From Fusarium oxysporum f. sp. lycopersici 4287 (lineage: Eukaryota > Ascomycota > Sordariomycetes > Hypocreales > Nectriaceae), in the NCBI RefSeq assembly GCF_000149955.1, contig NC_030998.1, positions 880,699-944,698 of the forward strand: a stretch of DNA of 64,000 nt, given 5' to 3'. Positions within the stretch are counted from its first letter, which is position 1; each line of letters begins with the position of its first letter. Of the stretch, positions 23,259 to 35,973 are shown piece after piece. Under the pieces are notes generated by a model that saw nothing but the letters and a program-made list of their open reading frames with translations, ran no database searches and was not told where the DNA came from. The position numbers and the translations under genes are program-made.

Positions 23259-26200
23259 CTATCCCAGAAACTCAGCAAACTGCATAAATTCGTGATCATT
23301 CTTCATCGCATCCAGTTCCTCAGGTAGAGTCCCCAGCAGCAACTCGACACCGCCATCCTTTCTCATCGGCAAAATGAAGAGACTCCTGAACGCTTTATTC
23401 AGCCAATCCATCTGAACCCTCACTGCCTCGGGCGCTTCGAAAATATCACCACCGAAAGGCCCAATATCGCTAGCTTGGAAGAGCATCATGTTATTGAAGA
23501 GCGAGTGTGGGCCGTCCTGGATGCCCTGGCCTAGGAACGCCGTCGTATGGTTTCCTGGGCTGTTATCTTGAATTGTATGTAGTAGACTGAAGGCATCGTG
23601 GACAAGCTCTTGATCGACTCGAGTACGCGCTTCGCGGCAGATTTGGGCAATTTTGTAAAGGGATGTCTGAGAAGAGCAGAGCTCCGAGATGGACATGTGC
23701 TGCCGGTTCATGATGACACAGTTGGCCATGTATGTTGGCGGGAGGTGCGAACTGAAGTAGGGCCGGACGTCAGTGGGCATCTCGATGATGGACATGTCAT
23801 CAGGGGAGGAGTCCTCGTCACGTCGACGGGCCCGGACGGCGGCGCGCCAGAAGAAGGCTTGCAACACATCGCCGAGAGATAGCGACCCCGACTCCTTGCT
23901 AAGACTTTGACTTTCCGGATCCGCAGCTTCGGCAAGCTCGACACTCTTCTGGAGTCTCTCAAGCTTCTCGGCCGAGATGACGAAGGTCGACGCCGCCAAC
24001 GTTCGACCATCCGCCCGCGGCGCGGGCGGCCAATGCTCACAGTTGGGGAGGCGAGGCGGCTTAGGCAGATGGCGAGACAAACGGGCCCTCTTAATGTTGG
24101 GCTCAGTGACATGTCCGTTGACCGCGGCTGCCTCTGTCATGTCTGTGTCTTCCTCTTTCTCCTGCTGCTTGCGCTTCAGCGCCGGATCGGCATATGGCAA
24201 GAAACCCCAAACTCTTGGGTCGACCTCAGACGCCGGCTTCGCGAACCCCTCCAGCTCATACAAGATAGATAGCATGTCACGATTGAGACTCTCTGGGTGC
24301 AGCCACTCGGAAGTCGCAGACTGATCGCCTTGGACGAACCGGCAGCATTCTGCCCATACCGTCAGCGCGATCAACATGCCAATGCCATCAAACGCATGAT
24401 GATGAACGTTAAAGGCCAGCACGCAGCCGCCCTCGACGAAATTGGCCTGTACGTTGAGCACATCCGTGGGCAGGTCGGGAAAAGAGGGACACGTAGTCAG
24501 GAGCTCGTCAGGGTAAGCCGAGGTCAAGAATCCAGAGGCGCGCTGCTCAGCGTAGGATGGCACGAGGGACGAGAGGTCGCGGAAGCGCAATTGTCTTGGC
24601 TCGTCGGAGGGAGAGGTACCCAAGGCCATTGAGGGCAGTGGAGGCAGACTGATGCGAACATCTCCCTTCTTGTATCCAATCTCGTGCTCCGAACAGGGTA
24701 TCACTCTACCCGCGAGAGCCGGCACAATCTCCATGGCGCGAACCAGACCTCGCTGGAGCACTTTGTACGCCTGCTCGAACGAGACGCCTGGACAGAGGGG
24801 AATGAAAACATTAATCCCCTCATACATATTTCCGCCGAAGAGGTCCATTGGGCCCAGCTTGGAGGATAGAAGAGCCTTGTGTCGGTTCATCAGTGCTCTG
24901 ATCTTGGCTTCCTGTGCATCCTGTTGCTGCTGCTCGGTCGACGGCGAGGTAATAGTGCCATTTGCTGTCGTGGCTCTACGCTCGGCAGCCAATCGCACGA
25001 CAGTGGCGGTAATCGCCTTAACTGTCGGCCCAGCATAGAAGTTTCTTGGTAGAAATATGCCTCCCAAGTCTGTAACCGCCGCTACCGCCTTAGTAGCCTT
25101 GAACACAAGCAGAGAGTCGAACCCAAGAGTAAACAGATTAGCATCCACTGGAGCGTCTTTGACCGCAGGCACGATCGAAGCCAGTATATGCCGAACCGCG
25201 CGGGCGGTCGAGTCCAAGGATGCTGTGTCGATTGTCAGCAGCCCAAGCGCCGCAACTTCGGCGTCGCTGTCATCCTCCCCACGCGACTGGTAGAAACGCT
25301 CGATGTAGTCGGCGTACAGCGCCATGGTAGCCCGACGTTTGATAGTGCGCTTGTCGGTACGGATGAATGGCTTCCCTGCTTCAGAAAAGGCGATAAAATC
25401 TCGGTGCAGCTGGTCCTTGTGCAGAGAGAGGGAGTTAGCCCTTTCGACCACGGCCCAGATGCTGCTAAAGAGCGCTTCAGCATCATCACCGTCCCTTTTG
25501 ATGGTTGGGTCTTTCAGCTCGATAAGGAGGCCGGCTTGTGGCTTGCCCGATCCGATCTGTGAGATAAGTTAGCATATCAATCAGCATTATCGATCGGCTA
25601 GTTGCCTGCGGGTTGTCAAACGTCTGAAGGGTCTCTGGACTTACCATCAGACAGCCATCAACAGCCGGGTGGGATGTGACGAGGGCCTCCGTATCGAGGG
25701 GCGAGATCTTGTATCCATTCGAAAGCACCACAACGTCATCACTGCGGCCGTGAGACGCCCATAGACCCGGCTTAGTTGGGTGCTGAACATACAGATCCTT
25801 AAAGTTGAAACTGTTCACATCTTGAAAGGTATGAAAGAGACCTTGAAAGAACTCCGCGTGCTCGTTGCGATGGATCCACTGTTCGTAAAGACCGGGCTCA
25901 ACCATCTTAAACTCGAAACCGGACCAAGGGTGAAAGGCAAACCAGTGCCAATCCTGTCTGTCTACCCACAGGTTGCCGATAAACAAACCTTCCGACGTGC
26001 CGGTCAGGTTCAGAACACGAACAAACTCGTTCACTTTGGAGCCTAAAACATTGCTCACGGGTCCTGGAAAGTAATCATATCTGTTAGCTTACTGACGGAA
26101 ACGGAAAGCCTTGACACAAGGTGATTTGTCGTCGTATCTCAGACATAAAGTACTTGTGCCTTACAACTGAAGTAGAGATCTGTACGTTGGGGACAAATGC

Positions 26201-27402
26201 CTTACCTCCCGAAGCGCAGATGAATTTTGACCTGCTTAGTTTTGGCAAGATGTCGGGGGCTTCGCCAAGCTCGTCAGTGAGCGAAGGAATCATGCTCCAG
26301 ATGTCGATCTTGATGTGGTTCGCCAGGGACGATATGAGTTCCAGATTGGGTATCACGTCCCGAGGCCCGAGGACGCAGTGTAGTCCAAACAGCGGCGATA
26401 TGACCACGTCCATCAAAATCCCCGCTCCCTTGAATACGTGGTCAGCACTAATTCAGACGTGATTGACTGGGACAGCTTCTTACATGGCTCAATGGGAATG
26501 TCGAGTATAGCGTGTCGCCATCATCCCACCCTTTCGCCCAGGGCTCCATACCGTCATGAGAGGGCAGCATCCGGACAGCGTCCACAGTACCAATCAGCCC
26601 GTGTGTCCACGAGATGGGCTTCGAAAGGCCGGTTGAGCCCGATGTATGGAGGATGCAGAACGTGTCGTTTATCGCATCTTCCCAGCGCTTGGTGTAAGGA
26701 AACGGCTCCACATTTTCCAGCTCGCTCTCATCCTCAGGAAGAAGCTCATCCAGCTTGGGCAGCTCCATGACATGCATGGGGCGTTGCTGTAAAAAGTCAT
26801 TCACGAGCTGTGTTGGCCTCTCACCAGCGGGGTTGACCCAGATGTTACAATTTGCCGCCTCGAGGACGGCTAGAGCGCCCTCGGTGCTATTCTTTGGAGA
26901 GAGGAACAAGCCCTGTAGGAATATGTTAGACAAACAGAGTGAAGCTCTGGGAGACACATTCAATGTGGGGAGAAACGAACAGCGCAATTGGCTTTGATAC
27001 AGGCGAATGTCAACAGGATCTGTCGGAGATCATCTAGATGCATGGGTATTGTGTCGTCAGTCAAATGGCTCGAATACACGGGCTCAGAGCCGCCGAGATG
27101 GCGGTACAAGCCCCTAACGATCCCAGGGCGCTTCGCTTTTAGGAGAAAAACTTACGAGGTCCGATATAACCCACGGCGCGGATCTCCGACGTCACTCCTA
27201 GCTCCCGCTGAAGTAGCCAGGCCGTCTTGTCGACCGCTTTCGTAAAGGCACGAGCAGATACATGGCGGAAGCCCTGCGAAAGGTCCGAGGACCTGGCCCA
27301 AGAGTAAATGATGCGATCAGGCTCAGCAGAGGCGAGGTCGTCCAAAATCTGGGGAATTAATCTGTTCCCACAGTTTGCCGGCGTTCCTTTACCGACAGCC
27401 AT
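23259..27402 (-). CDS. NRPS-like synthetase: adenylation - thiolation - BAHD acyltransferase
   Basis: Model on the minus strand: exons 27156-27402, 26981-27033, 26484-26912, 26206-26428, 25645-26063 and 23259-25556; all phases close, 1222 residues. Adenylation domain (~1-535): phosphate-binding loop ILHTSGSTGLSKP (~186-198), NLTGTSEG and GRSDDVVVLSNGYK. Carrier domain: LGFDSL with phosphopantetheine Ser605. C-terminal BAHD-type transferase (~660-1222): catalytic HHHAFDG around residues 842-848. There is no condensation, reductase or thioesterase domain, so the carrier-bound acyl group should pass to an alcohol or amine acceptor, making an ester or amide. Starts at the ATG at 27402. The same A-T-transferase order forms the C-terminal half of the isocyanide synthase CrmA as I recall it. 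Acyl substrate unknown; a neighbouring isocyanide synthase suggests an amino or isocyano acid. Confidence 0.93.
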
Positions 27403-28893
27403 GGCTGCTAGTGCGAGTATGAGTATGAACACGAACAGGCCGGGGAGGAGGAAAGTTCAATTAAGATGAGCCTTGGCAGCGAGGCGAAGAGTAGTGGCAA
27501 GATAAATCGCGACAATGAAAAAGCGTCTTGAGATAGACAAAAGGGATAATCGTCGCACCAGAGAGAGCTATGAAGCTAAAACTGAATATAAGACTCAGGT
27601 TCAGCGCCTACAGGTATGAGTACAATATGGCGTGTGCATATGCAGCACGGGTGGCATGTGGATAGATAGGTACGTTTTGTTTTCTTAGTAACGCCGCGTT
27701 TGTCTCAAAATCCCAGGCTGGCTGAGCTGACTACCTGCATGAGCTGAGTCCCGAAAGAGTAGGTCACCTACTTCTGACTTGCAGACTGGGGGACCAGGAT
27801 GATTGCCCAGGTTGGCTGGCCGCGCTGACGAGGCCAATTCCCCGGGAAACTAGGAGAGTTTCCTTTTTGAGCCCCGGTTCCAGCTGACGGGCTTGTAACC
27901 AGGACCCAGGCTTAGTCAACTCAGGGTTTTTCTAACATCCCCTGCTTACTGACACCCAAAGTTTAACCTGGGGTCCGATTGGTTAGAAAAGGTTCTAAAG
28001 TTAGGTAACTAATCGCTGATTTCTTTTTCAGGAGGGTGTTAAAAAAGCAGGTGATATTATAAAGATCTTTAGTTGACTTATTAGGGACGGACCGTTCGAG
28101 ATGCCCCCACACCGTACAGGGGGTATCTACCTATCCAGATCGGTCGATAACCCGAGAGGTTGAAAGCACACTCCGGAGCGCCAGTGACTTGCCAACACCT
28201 ACTCATACTCGTGGAACAATACCTTTTTCTCCCGACGGCTTGCAATTTGCTAAGCCAACATCTTCTGGCTGGCCTACCCCCAAGGCAGCTAAGTAGGCCA
28301 GGATAGCAAAATCCAGAGCGATCAAGGGTTACATAATAATTTTGGCGTGATTTAGTTCTCTTTTTATGCTTTTCACTCTTGAGATTCTTTATCCCGGTGT
28401 CCAGTGTCTTTGATCCACAGCGGGGAGTAACGGAAACAGTACTGTGATTTATAATTAATTACTTTCAGATTTAAACGTCCATCATATCTCTCCGTTTAAC
28501 TGACTCGAATTGGTGATTCTGGAAATTGCATTTATGAAGAGGTCGATTTCCTGATCCGGCATGCCGCGAGTACAGGGTAGCCAGCAGCCATCCTTAGACC
28601 CTGCACCTCATACTTCAATTAGAGTTGCTTAAAGACATAATAAGCAGTCACAGCAGTTCCCTGGGCGGGTCTTCTGTTTACTTTGTGGACTGGAAAAATG
28701 TATATAATATTCTTCTATAGTAGATTTGATACTCCGGTCTGAGCCTCCTCCACCGAGCATGTATTTAGACAAACCCTCAACACCACTGACCACTTTTTTA
28801 CAAGTGCCTTGCATGAGAAAAAACAAGGGTGACTCTTGATGACATTCAATTTTATAAGGATAACCAAACCAGGTGCAAGTCTAAGCCGGCGCC
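27403..28893. other. 1.5-kb intergenic stretch inside the cluster
   Basis: Promoter of the A-T-acyltransferase gene plus the 3' region of P450 B. No frame over 65 codons with any signature and no repeat array; mildly AT-rich around 28000-28100 and 28330-28500. Confidence 0.55.
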
Positions 28894-30877
28894 TTAGCGC
28901 CTGATGAAGCGCAGGTCGTACGCTGGGGGTGTCAACATGAACTGTTCCGAGCCAGTAGAAGCCCTCACTTTCGCCTGCTCCTGGGTCTCGCCCGGCTCGG
29001 GCACGACCTCCCAGCGGAAGTTCATGATCATATGTGCCAGGAAGCACACCATTGTTACCTCTGCAAAGCGTTTGCCAATGCACTGACGCGAGCCGGACGA
29101 GTAGCCAATGAAGTCTTCGTATGAGACCTGCGTGGTTGGGAATGTTAGTACCTGATTCAAAAGTTTCTTTTCCGTCTGAACAGAGAGAGGAGAGGGGGAA
29201 TATAAACGTACGGTCACCTTCTTGTTGCCGTTCACATCTTCAGTCTCGCGAAGATGGCGTGTTGGGTTGTATGTTTGCGGGTCTTCCCACTTGAACGGGT
29301 TGACCCCAAACGCCGCCGTATCGAGGTGCACGCGCGTGCCCTTGGGAATGGCAACGGTGTGTTGGTGTACCTTGGCCTCAGATGGGTTGGCGGCGTCACC
29401 ATCCCACGTTGTGTAGCTAAGCGTGGTGTCGCGGGAGGCCACGCGCGTCATCTGCATGGCCAGATCGCGCATGCGGAGTGATTCAATAGTAGCTGCAAGG
29501 ACCAGAGGGAAGTTTGCCATTTCCTCGTAACCGAAATACTTCAGTGGCTTCGCGTCGCCCACGCTTTCGTCCTCGTCCAGGGGAAGAGTATCCACCTTAC
29601 TGACCTCGGCATATAGCTTTTCTTGCCAATCGGTGTTCCTGGCGAGCAGTGACAAGACCCAAGTCAGGGTATGAGAGGATGTTTCGTGACCGGTTCTGGG
29701 CGAGCCATGTGTTAGTCAGAGCATACACGATATAATGCAACGTCGAGTGCCTTATAAACTTACACCATGAAAGAGAAAATGTTGCCTTGGACTTCCTTGT
29801 CTGATAGCCCAACATTGGGCGCCACGTATCCCTTCTCGGCCTTCTCAGCCTTCTCCACGTCATTCTGGGAATCGACCAGCGCATCGATGAGGTTCCTGTA
29901 CTTTCTCGGCCGGCCTTGAACCTCGGTGTTATCTTTCATGTCCTCGATTCTTTGCCTTGTCTCAGCCTGCGCATTTTTAATGTGGGCGACGAGGGATCGC
30001 TGCGCCCAGCCAGCGCGACGTAAATACAATGAAGGACTCCATTCCAGGAACCACAGCGGTAGCATGGTCTGTACAAATGGCGAATCCCACACCACTTTCA
30101 GCGTCTCGGCGAATGGCATCAGGTCGCTTTTCGTGTTGCGTTGCGACTCCTCAGCCGGATCCCAGGGTATGTCAATGTCGAACCACGAGGCGCCGATGGC
30201 ACCTAGTGTCACTTTCAGCATGGTTGATTTCATGTCTCGTACAATGGGAGCTGTCTCCGAGTTGGCGGCTGCTGGATAGACGCCCTCTTCTCGGAGCAAA
30301 GCCCGCCACATATTGCACATGTTATGCCACCCGTTCTCCATAAGCTCGTTGTTAAACACTGCTTTAACGACGCGCTTGTGTCTTTCATGCTGGGCGCCGT
30401 TCTGTGTCGAGGCGAGCTGCAGTCCAAAGGTATTCAGCATGCGATAGCGGATCTTCTCAAGCGGCTTGAGAAAGATGTCGCCGTTGCGGCCAATTTCGCG
30501 AAAGATCTTTGGCGATCCAAAGAGGTAGGCGACCCCATTGGGAGACGACTGGTAACGGGATTCCCACGTCAGTACCTGTTCTTTCTAGAAAATCGGGAGG
30601 GGTCACTCACGGCCTCGGTAATGACGATCATGTCGGAGCGCGCATTGGCGAACTTCTTGAAAGGATCCTTGAGGGTAAACTTCTCCATGGGTACCAGGAC
30701 GGGGACGCGAGGATACCATGAGCGAATGACGGACTCGAAGATCATAATGCCGCTGTGTATTGCGGGATGGCCATTGCGGCGGACCTTGAGGACGGTGCGC
30801 GCATATGTCACGAGCCATTGGAGCAGGATGATGATAGGAAGGCCAATAGCGCCGATGAGCAGGAGAGGAGAGGCCAT
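28894..30877 (-). CDS. Cytochrome P450 B of the cluster
   Basis: Model on the minus strand: exons 30611-30877, 29764-30548, 29212-29695 and 28894-29127 (589 residues, phases close). An N-terminal anchor (MASPLLLIGAIGLPIIILL) targets the ER. The I-helix oxygen motif is TGHETSSHT, rebuilt across intron 2; the K-helix is ESLR; the haem block is IGYSSGSRQCIGKRF with ligand Cys528. The usual Phe at the start of the haem loop is Tyr, a minor variant. It is ~60-80 residues longer than a typical P450, with insertions around EKAEKAEKGYVAP and the VHQHTVAIP region. It lies between the synthetase and the regulator gene on the same strand, so a cluster oxidation step is inferred; the substrate is unknown. 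Confidence 0.92.
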
Positions 30878-31697
30878 GGTGAAGTGAAGACTGAGGCTTG
30901 TCTCAGTGACAATGAAGGTGAATCGAATTGGGTCGTCAGCAGTAGTCGATCAGACTTGATTCCTCAGAGGTCTTCGCAAAGGAGCTTTAGATTGTCCTTA
31001 CAAGAATGTTCAGGACTGTTACTTTCACCTTTGGTACGACCAAGACCAGCTGGGCTTTTCTCTCCTGAAGTACTGATATAGTGCCAATGAATATGGATAT
31101 GCCCGAAGTAATGTCGTGCCCAAATATTATCGGTCCCGATTATGCTTATGCTGCTCGTGGCCGTCAGCTGTGTCATCACCAGGCAGGGCGGAGGTCTGCC
31201 CGGAGCAGCAATTTGGAGGAGGTGAGGCGGGGCCAAAGCAACGGGGCGGAAGTGAGCCCGAAGCGGCAAGTGTCCATCGGCCAGCTGCCAGTCTGAACGC
31301 ACTGCCTGTCAGCACTGGATGCGCGTCTGACACCCGGAAGCCGAGAGGCTGTACTCTCACTCACAGCATCCTGCCCAAGACAGACTCTGAAAGTCATGCA
31401 GTACATACGGGCAAGAAGGAGTGTTGGCAACTACAGGGGCCCGACTCAGAACATGTCACCTTGAATTATCTCGTGGCTGTATCAAGCGTTATGGGGTCTT
31501 GATGTTGTACATCGTTGTCCTTGTATAACTACTATGTAACAATATTCTCCCCTCCCCTGGAGAGGGTTTTCTGCATTTGACCTGGCTGTCTGAAATGTCT
31601 ACCGAAATAATTACTCCATGCTTGTCTATTCCAATAGTAGTCCTTTTAGCCAGTCTAAATAAACTCCACACAACTAATTTTATAGTGAGACAAGGCA
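30878..31697. other. Promoter of P450 B and 3' region of the regulator gene
   Basis: 820 bases without a supported gene. Open frames at 31116-31502 and on the opposite strand carry no motif. Confidence 0.55.
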
Positions 31698-33471
31698 TCA
31701 AGGAAAGTGACGAAATGACAAGGAGATAAGAAGTTTGTTAGACCTCTTCCGCAGAGCCTGGACCAGCCTCTCATGCCAAGGCCACGCGTTTGCGCTTATT
31801 GTTCCCTCAGCCATGGTGATCAGATTGCTGAGCCTTGTCACGCGGGACTTGATCAGGCTGATAACCAGTTCCATCTCGTCGTCGTCGTCGATCTGCCATG
31901 CACCCACCCCAGGCTGCAGCAACTGGGACGATCGGGACAGGGATGACACCTCCAGCCCCGCGCGTGATGGTGCTTCCATGGCGTGCATGTCTACGGCAGC
32001 AGCGGTGACGTTGGAACTGATCCTGTTTACGTCATCATCGCTTCTGCCGCAAACAAAACGCTCGACCGCCACCAGACTAGTTAATATGCGATCGCACATG
32101 GTAATTATCAGCATGACAAAGTCCGGGCGGGACCAGCAGGTGCTGCACTGGACAAGGGAGTCGCAACGAAGCAGTATCGTCTTCTGACGCTTCAGGATCG
32201 TTTGCTGGGTCATAAGAGGCGTTGTTGAATGGTATGTTGTCGCGCCTGTCCCTGACTCTGACCCTGACCACGATGGCCCAGACGAGTATGAAGAGCCGGC
32301 TGACGTAGAGTTGGGACTTGATGCCGCCGATGGGCCAGCGATGGGATCGCCCCAGACGAGCTGAGCCTGCATGGCCTCGTAGATGCTCACGGCTGTCATC
32401 ATGCAGCAGCAAGATGAAGATGAAGAGTTGGAGGTGGCAGCTGAGTCTGGTGGTGTTGAGGAATGAGCCGTACTAGGCCGAGCCTCATTTGTGACTCTAT
32501 TACTGCCTTGTGCACTGCTGGGCGCCACCGTTGTAGGGATGTGCGACTCATCCATCAGAAAATCCATCGGGTCAATCCCGTATTCAAAGAGGCTATCTGC
32601 CGACGACGATGAGTATACAGATGTGTGATTGCTCTGCTTGCTACTGTCTCCTCGAGCGGTCAACGCTTCGGCGGTAACACCAACACCGCTGCGGCCTGCC
32701 CGACTTTTCGCGGCAGCCGTAGGCGTGGGACCGGCCACCTTGCCAAAGAAGTCCGGATCGAACTGCGGAAAGACAGCCGGAATCTGTCCAAGGGAGTCCG
32801 GGAAGAGGGTGCTGAGAAAAAGTTGCTGTGCATCTTCTAGGCCCACGTCTGGCCCTGTTGCGATGCTGTTGGTGTTGTTGTCCCGAAGCGAGGGCTGCGA
32901 GGCTGTTACGACCCTTGATTGGTCCTTGGGGGATGATAAATGTGTTGATAATGGCGATGATTGTCTCATTGACTGCGCTCGAGACGAGCGTTTGTGTCTC
33001 CTCGCCTGGTTCGACTGCTTATGTTGGTTGACGACTGTGTTGTTGTTGTTGCCGTCATCGTCGTCATCCTCATCTTCGTTCCGTGACTTTGAACCACCAC
33101 TAGCGGCGCTGGATGTCCGCCGTTGAGGCCTCGAGATGACCAAGTACTCGCATTTCCGGTTCTTGGCAACGCATAGCATACAGCCGTTCTCACCGCTCAC
33201 GCACTTGGACTAAAGGCAACGCAAACGTCAAATCAGTCTCGTTGTCGTCAAGTGAAGATGGAAAAAGAGGTCTCTACGGTTTATCCATCGAGACTCCCCG
33301 CACTGGATAATGATGATGAATGTGAATGGCCGCGATGTGACCTACCTTTTGTCCGCGGCATCTCTCACAAGCAGTGCGCATGGACGTCCTGTCCTTGTCA
33401 AATGGCGGGGCAATCTCCACGCTGAGGAGTCGGTCTCCATCACCAAACGTTTGCCGTAGGGTACTAAACAT
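31698..33471 (-). CDS. AflR-like Zn(II)2Cys6 cluster regulator
   Basis: Model: exons 33346-33471 and 31698-33209 (545 residues). The intron splits the zinc cluster after GQK, and splicing restores cysteines at 35, 38, 45, 52, 55 and 62. The linker is low-complexity, with Asp/Glu- and Asn-rich runs encoded by GAT/GTT-type trinucleotide tracts and Ser-rich stretches. The C-terminal third has the AflR-type helical pattern with LLRCDSLVQCSTC and MLIITMCDRILTSL. Such proteins usually switch on the secondary-metabolite cluster that contains them. Its central position, next to the divergent terpene synthase gene, fits that role. A start at Met31 would also keep the whole zinc cluster. Confidence 0.9.
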
Positions 33472-34702
33472 GATGATCTACAGTCCAGGTAGATTTTCTG
33501 GATAAATTATCGAACAGACAGGATCAGCAGTATATGTAATATGCTGGATCAGGCAATGACTGTGACTGTATACAAGTGGATGGTGGTGAACTTGATCATC
33601 CTCCCCATGCATGCCTGTGTTCCCCACGCCTCTCCCTTGTGCTTTTAGCCGAGCTTACAATTACACACTGGCCTACTGGGTTGCAGATTGCAAAGGATTA
33701 TCAAATAAAGTCGGAGCACGGTTCGCCAAGTTGTCCTGCGCGATTTCGTACTTGCAGATCATGCTCACCTTCCAGATTCCATGAACCAACCTTCTAGACC
33801 CCGAAAATCAAACCCTGAAAAGTTCCCTAGCCCCAAGGGCTGCGGGTCCACCCGCCGGGTGCCAAGTGCCGCCCCATTCAACTTCCGTTTCAGTACACCT
33901 AAGCCCCTGAGTTCGGCAGTGGGTCGCCGACTAGGTGTGCTGAGAGCTTAATCTCACCAATCTGATATCAGCGCGTTTACTCCGTCTAGGGGCGGGAATC
34001 TCTCGATTTCAGTGGACATCCCGGTCGGTACCTGGAGAGGCCTTTTACCCTGTGGCCAATCCAGTATCTAGTTAAAACGGGGCCAACAGGGAACCAAGCT
34101 CCACTGTTGAAGATACAGGGTTTCAGATGTAAGCACTATTCTCTAAGTGCATTCCTGCTCGTATTCCTCTGCACTGCGCCTCTGGGAGAAAAATACACGA
34201 CCCTTGAACGTAGCTTACACGAAATTCACGTGTGATCCACCGATTTCGGGTTATTTTTTATTTTCCCCTCTAGACTTCCTATACGAGTATGTGCCGTTGC
34301 CAGGGACTGATAAGGACCATGCAGAACGGAACATATTGAGGCTCACGTCAGCTGACCGGAGTGTTATTGCTTACGACCTTTCGGGGGTTTGTCCGGCACT
34401 GATAATAAGCAACGGGATCAAGCCTCAAACGGAGGAATTCGTTGCTAGTGCCGGCACATGAACGCTTTCACAACGTTTTCATTCCTTTTCCGTAGAGGCG
34501 GCATATTTCCCAATGCAGACATCAGAGCTCCAGCCTGCATGAGCAGATCCCTCGGCAGACGCCACGCCTTAAATGTACCAGAGATCTGCTGCTGCATTAT
34601 ATGATGCTTCCATACATTAACAATTTTCAGACGCGAGCATGAACTTGACTTGAGATTACTCATTTAGTATAGAACATCCAAATCTAACAACAGAGTGGCA
34701 TC
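33472..34702. promoter_or_regulatory. Divergent promoter between the regulator and terpene synthase
   Basis: 1.2 kb between two outward-facing genes, with no supported coding frame. It holds an inverted pair of 8-mers, CCGGCACT at 34393-34400 and AGTGCCGG at 34447-34454, about 250-310 bases upstream of the terpene synthase ATG. CGG-containing inverted repeats are the usual targets of Zn2Cys6 regulators, but this site is a guess. Confidence 0.4.
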
Positions 34703-35973
34703 ATGGTCAAATTCGATAGTGGTTCTGAGTCCGAGATGACGAACGGGGACGAGCTTCATATCAACGCCAAACATGAGATCAAACCCAGGATGGCCAACGG
34801 GAACGGGGTCCACAACGTCCCCGAACATGACCAATTTCAAGATCATGCCGAGATGGAGGTTCTCATGCTTCCCGACCTCTTTAGCTCACTCATGTCGGTC
34901 CCAGCCCGTGAGAACCCCAACTATGCCAGCGTCAAAGCCGAAGCTGACGAGTGGATTGCCTCGTAAGTTGCACCCCGCGCATCAAGCAGACCTCCTTGAA
35001 GAGTCAACCCTGACTGACTGTGTAAAGCGTGATCAACGCCGATGCCAAGTGGGCCAGCAGAAACAAACGGGTTGACTTCACCTATCTTGCAAGCATCTGG
35101 GCTCCCGACTGCAGCGCATTCGCCTTACGTACGTCAACCGATTGGAACTCGTGGGCCTTCCTGTTCGACGATCAGTTCGACGAAGGCCACCTGTCCAATG
35201 ATCTGGATGGCGCCGTGAATGAGATTGCCAGGACACGTGAGATCATGGAGGGTACTGCCCCGCGGTATACCGCCGACTCAGAACACCCTATTCGGTATGT
35301 GTTCCAGACATTGTGCGATCGCGTGAAGCAAAGCCCAGAAGGTTTCTACGCGGGAAAGCCATCGTCAGACCGCTTCTACAGGCGCTGGATGTGGGCACAC
35401 GAGCTCTACTGGGAGGGGCTGGTTGCGCAGGTTCGGACAAATGTGGAGGGTCGGTCCTTCACACGTGGTCCGGACGAATACCTGGCCATGCGCCGGGGCT
35501 CTCTCGGCGCCTATCCTGCGCTGGTCAACAATGAATGGGCCTATGGGATTGACTTGCCCGAGGAGGTAGCGGATCATCCTTTAGTGTTCGAGATCATGGT
35601 CATCATCAGCGACCAGATCCTGTTAGTCAACGACATTCTCTCCTACGAGAAGGACCTTCGCCTCGGGGTTGACCACAATATGGTCCGCCTGCTCAAGGCC
35701 AAGGGGCTCTCAACCCAGCAGGCCATCAACGAGGTCGGAGTTATGATCAACGACTGTTACAGACGCTATTACAGAGCACTATCGGAGCTCCCATGCTTCG
35801 GCGAGGAGGCCGACCGCGCGCTCCTCGGCTATCTCGAGGTCGAGAAGAACCATGCTCTCGGTAGCCTGCTCTGGAGCTACAAGACGGGCCGGTATTTTAA
35901 GAGTAAGGAGGATGGTGCTCGGGTCAGGAAAACGCGAGAGTTGCTTATACCAAAGAAGATGGCGGTGTTGTAA
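34703..35973 (+). CDS. Class I terpene synthase, probably a sesquiterpene cyclase
   Basis: Model: exons 34703-34962 and 35028-35973 (401 residues), 65-bp intron with GTAAGT donor and TGACTGAC branch region. After a ~70-residue polar N-terminal extension comes the single alpha-helical class I domain. The aspartate-rich metal motif is DDQFD (134-138). The second metal motif is NDILSYEKD (288-296), where the last position is Asp instead of the usual Glu. A C-terminal TGRYF gives the Arg-Tyr pair. There is no class II DxDD motif and no prenyltransferase domain, so farnesyl diphosphate from primary metabolism is the likely substrate. Cytosolic. The product skeleton cannot be predicted. It is intact and centrally placed among three P450 genes. 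Confidence 0.93.

Noticed and set aside
32560..33100. Trinucleotide-rich tracts in the AflR-like gene as a microsatellite locus
   Set aside because: They keep the reading frame and encode the acidic and Asn/Ser-rich linker; treated as low-complexity coding sequence.
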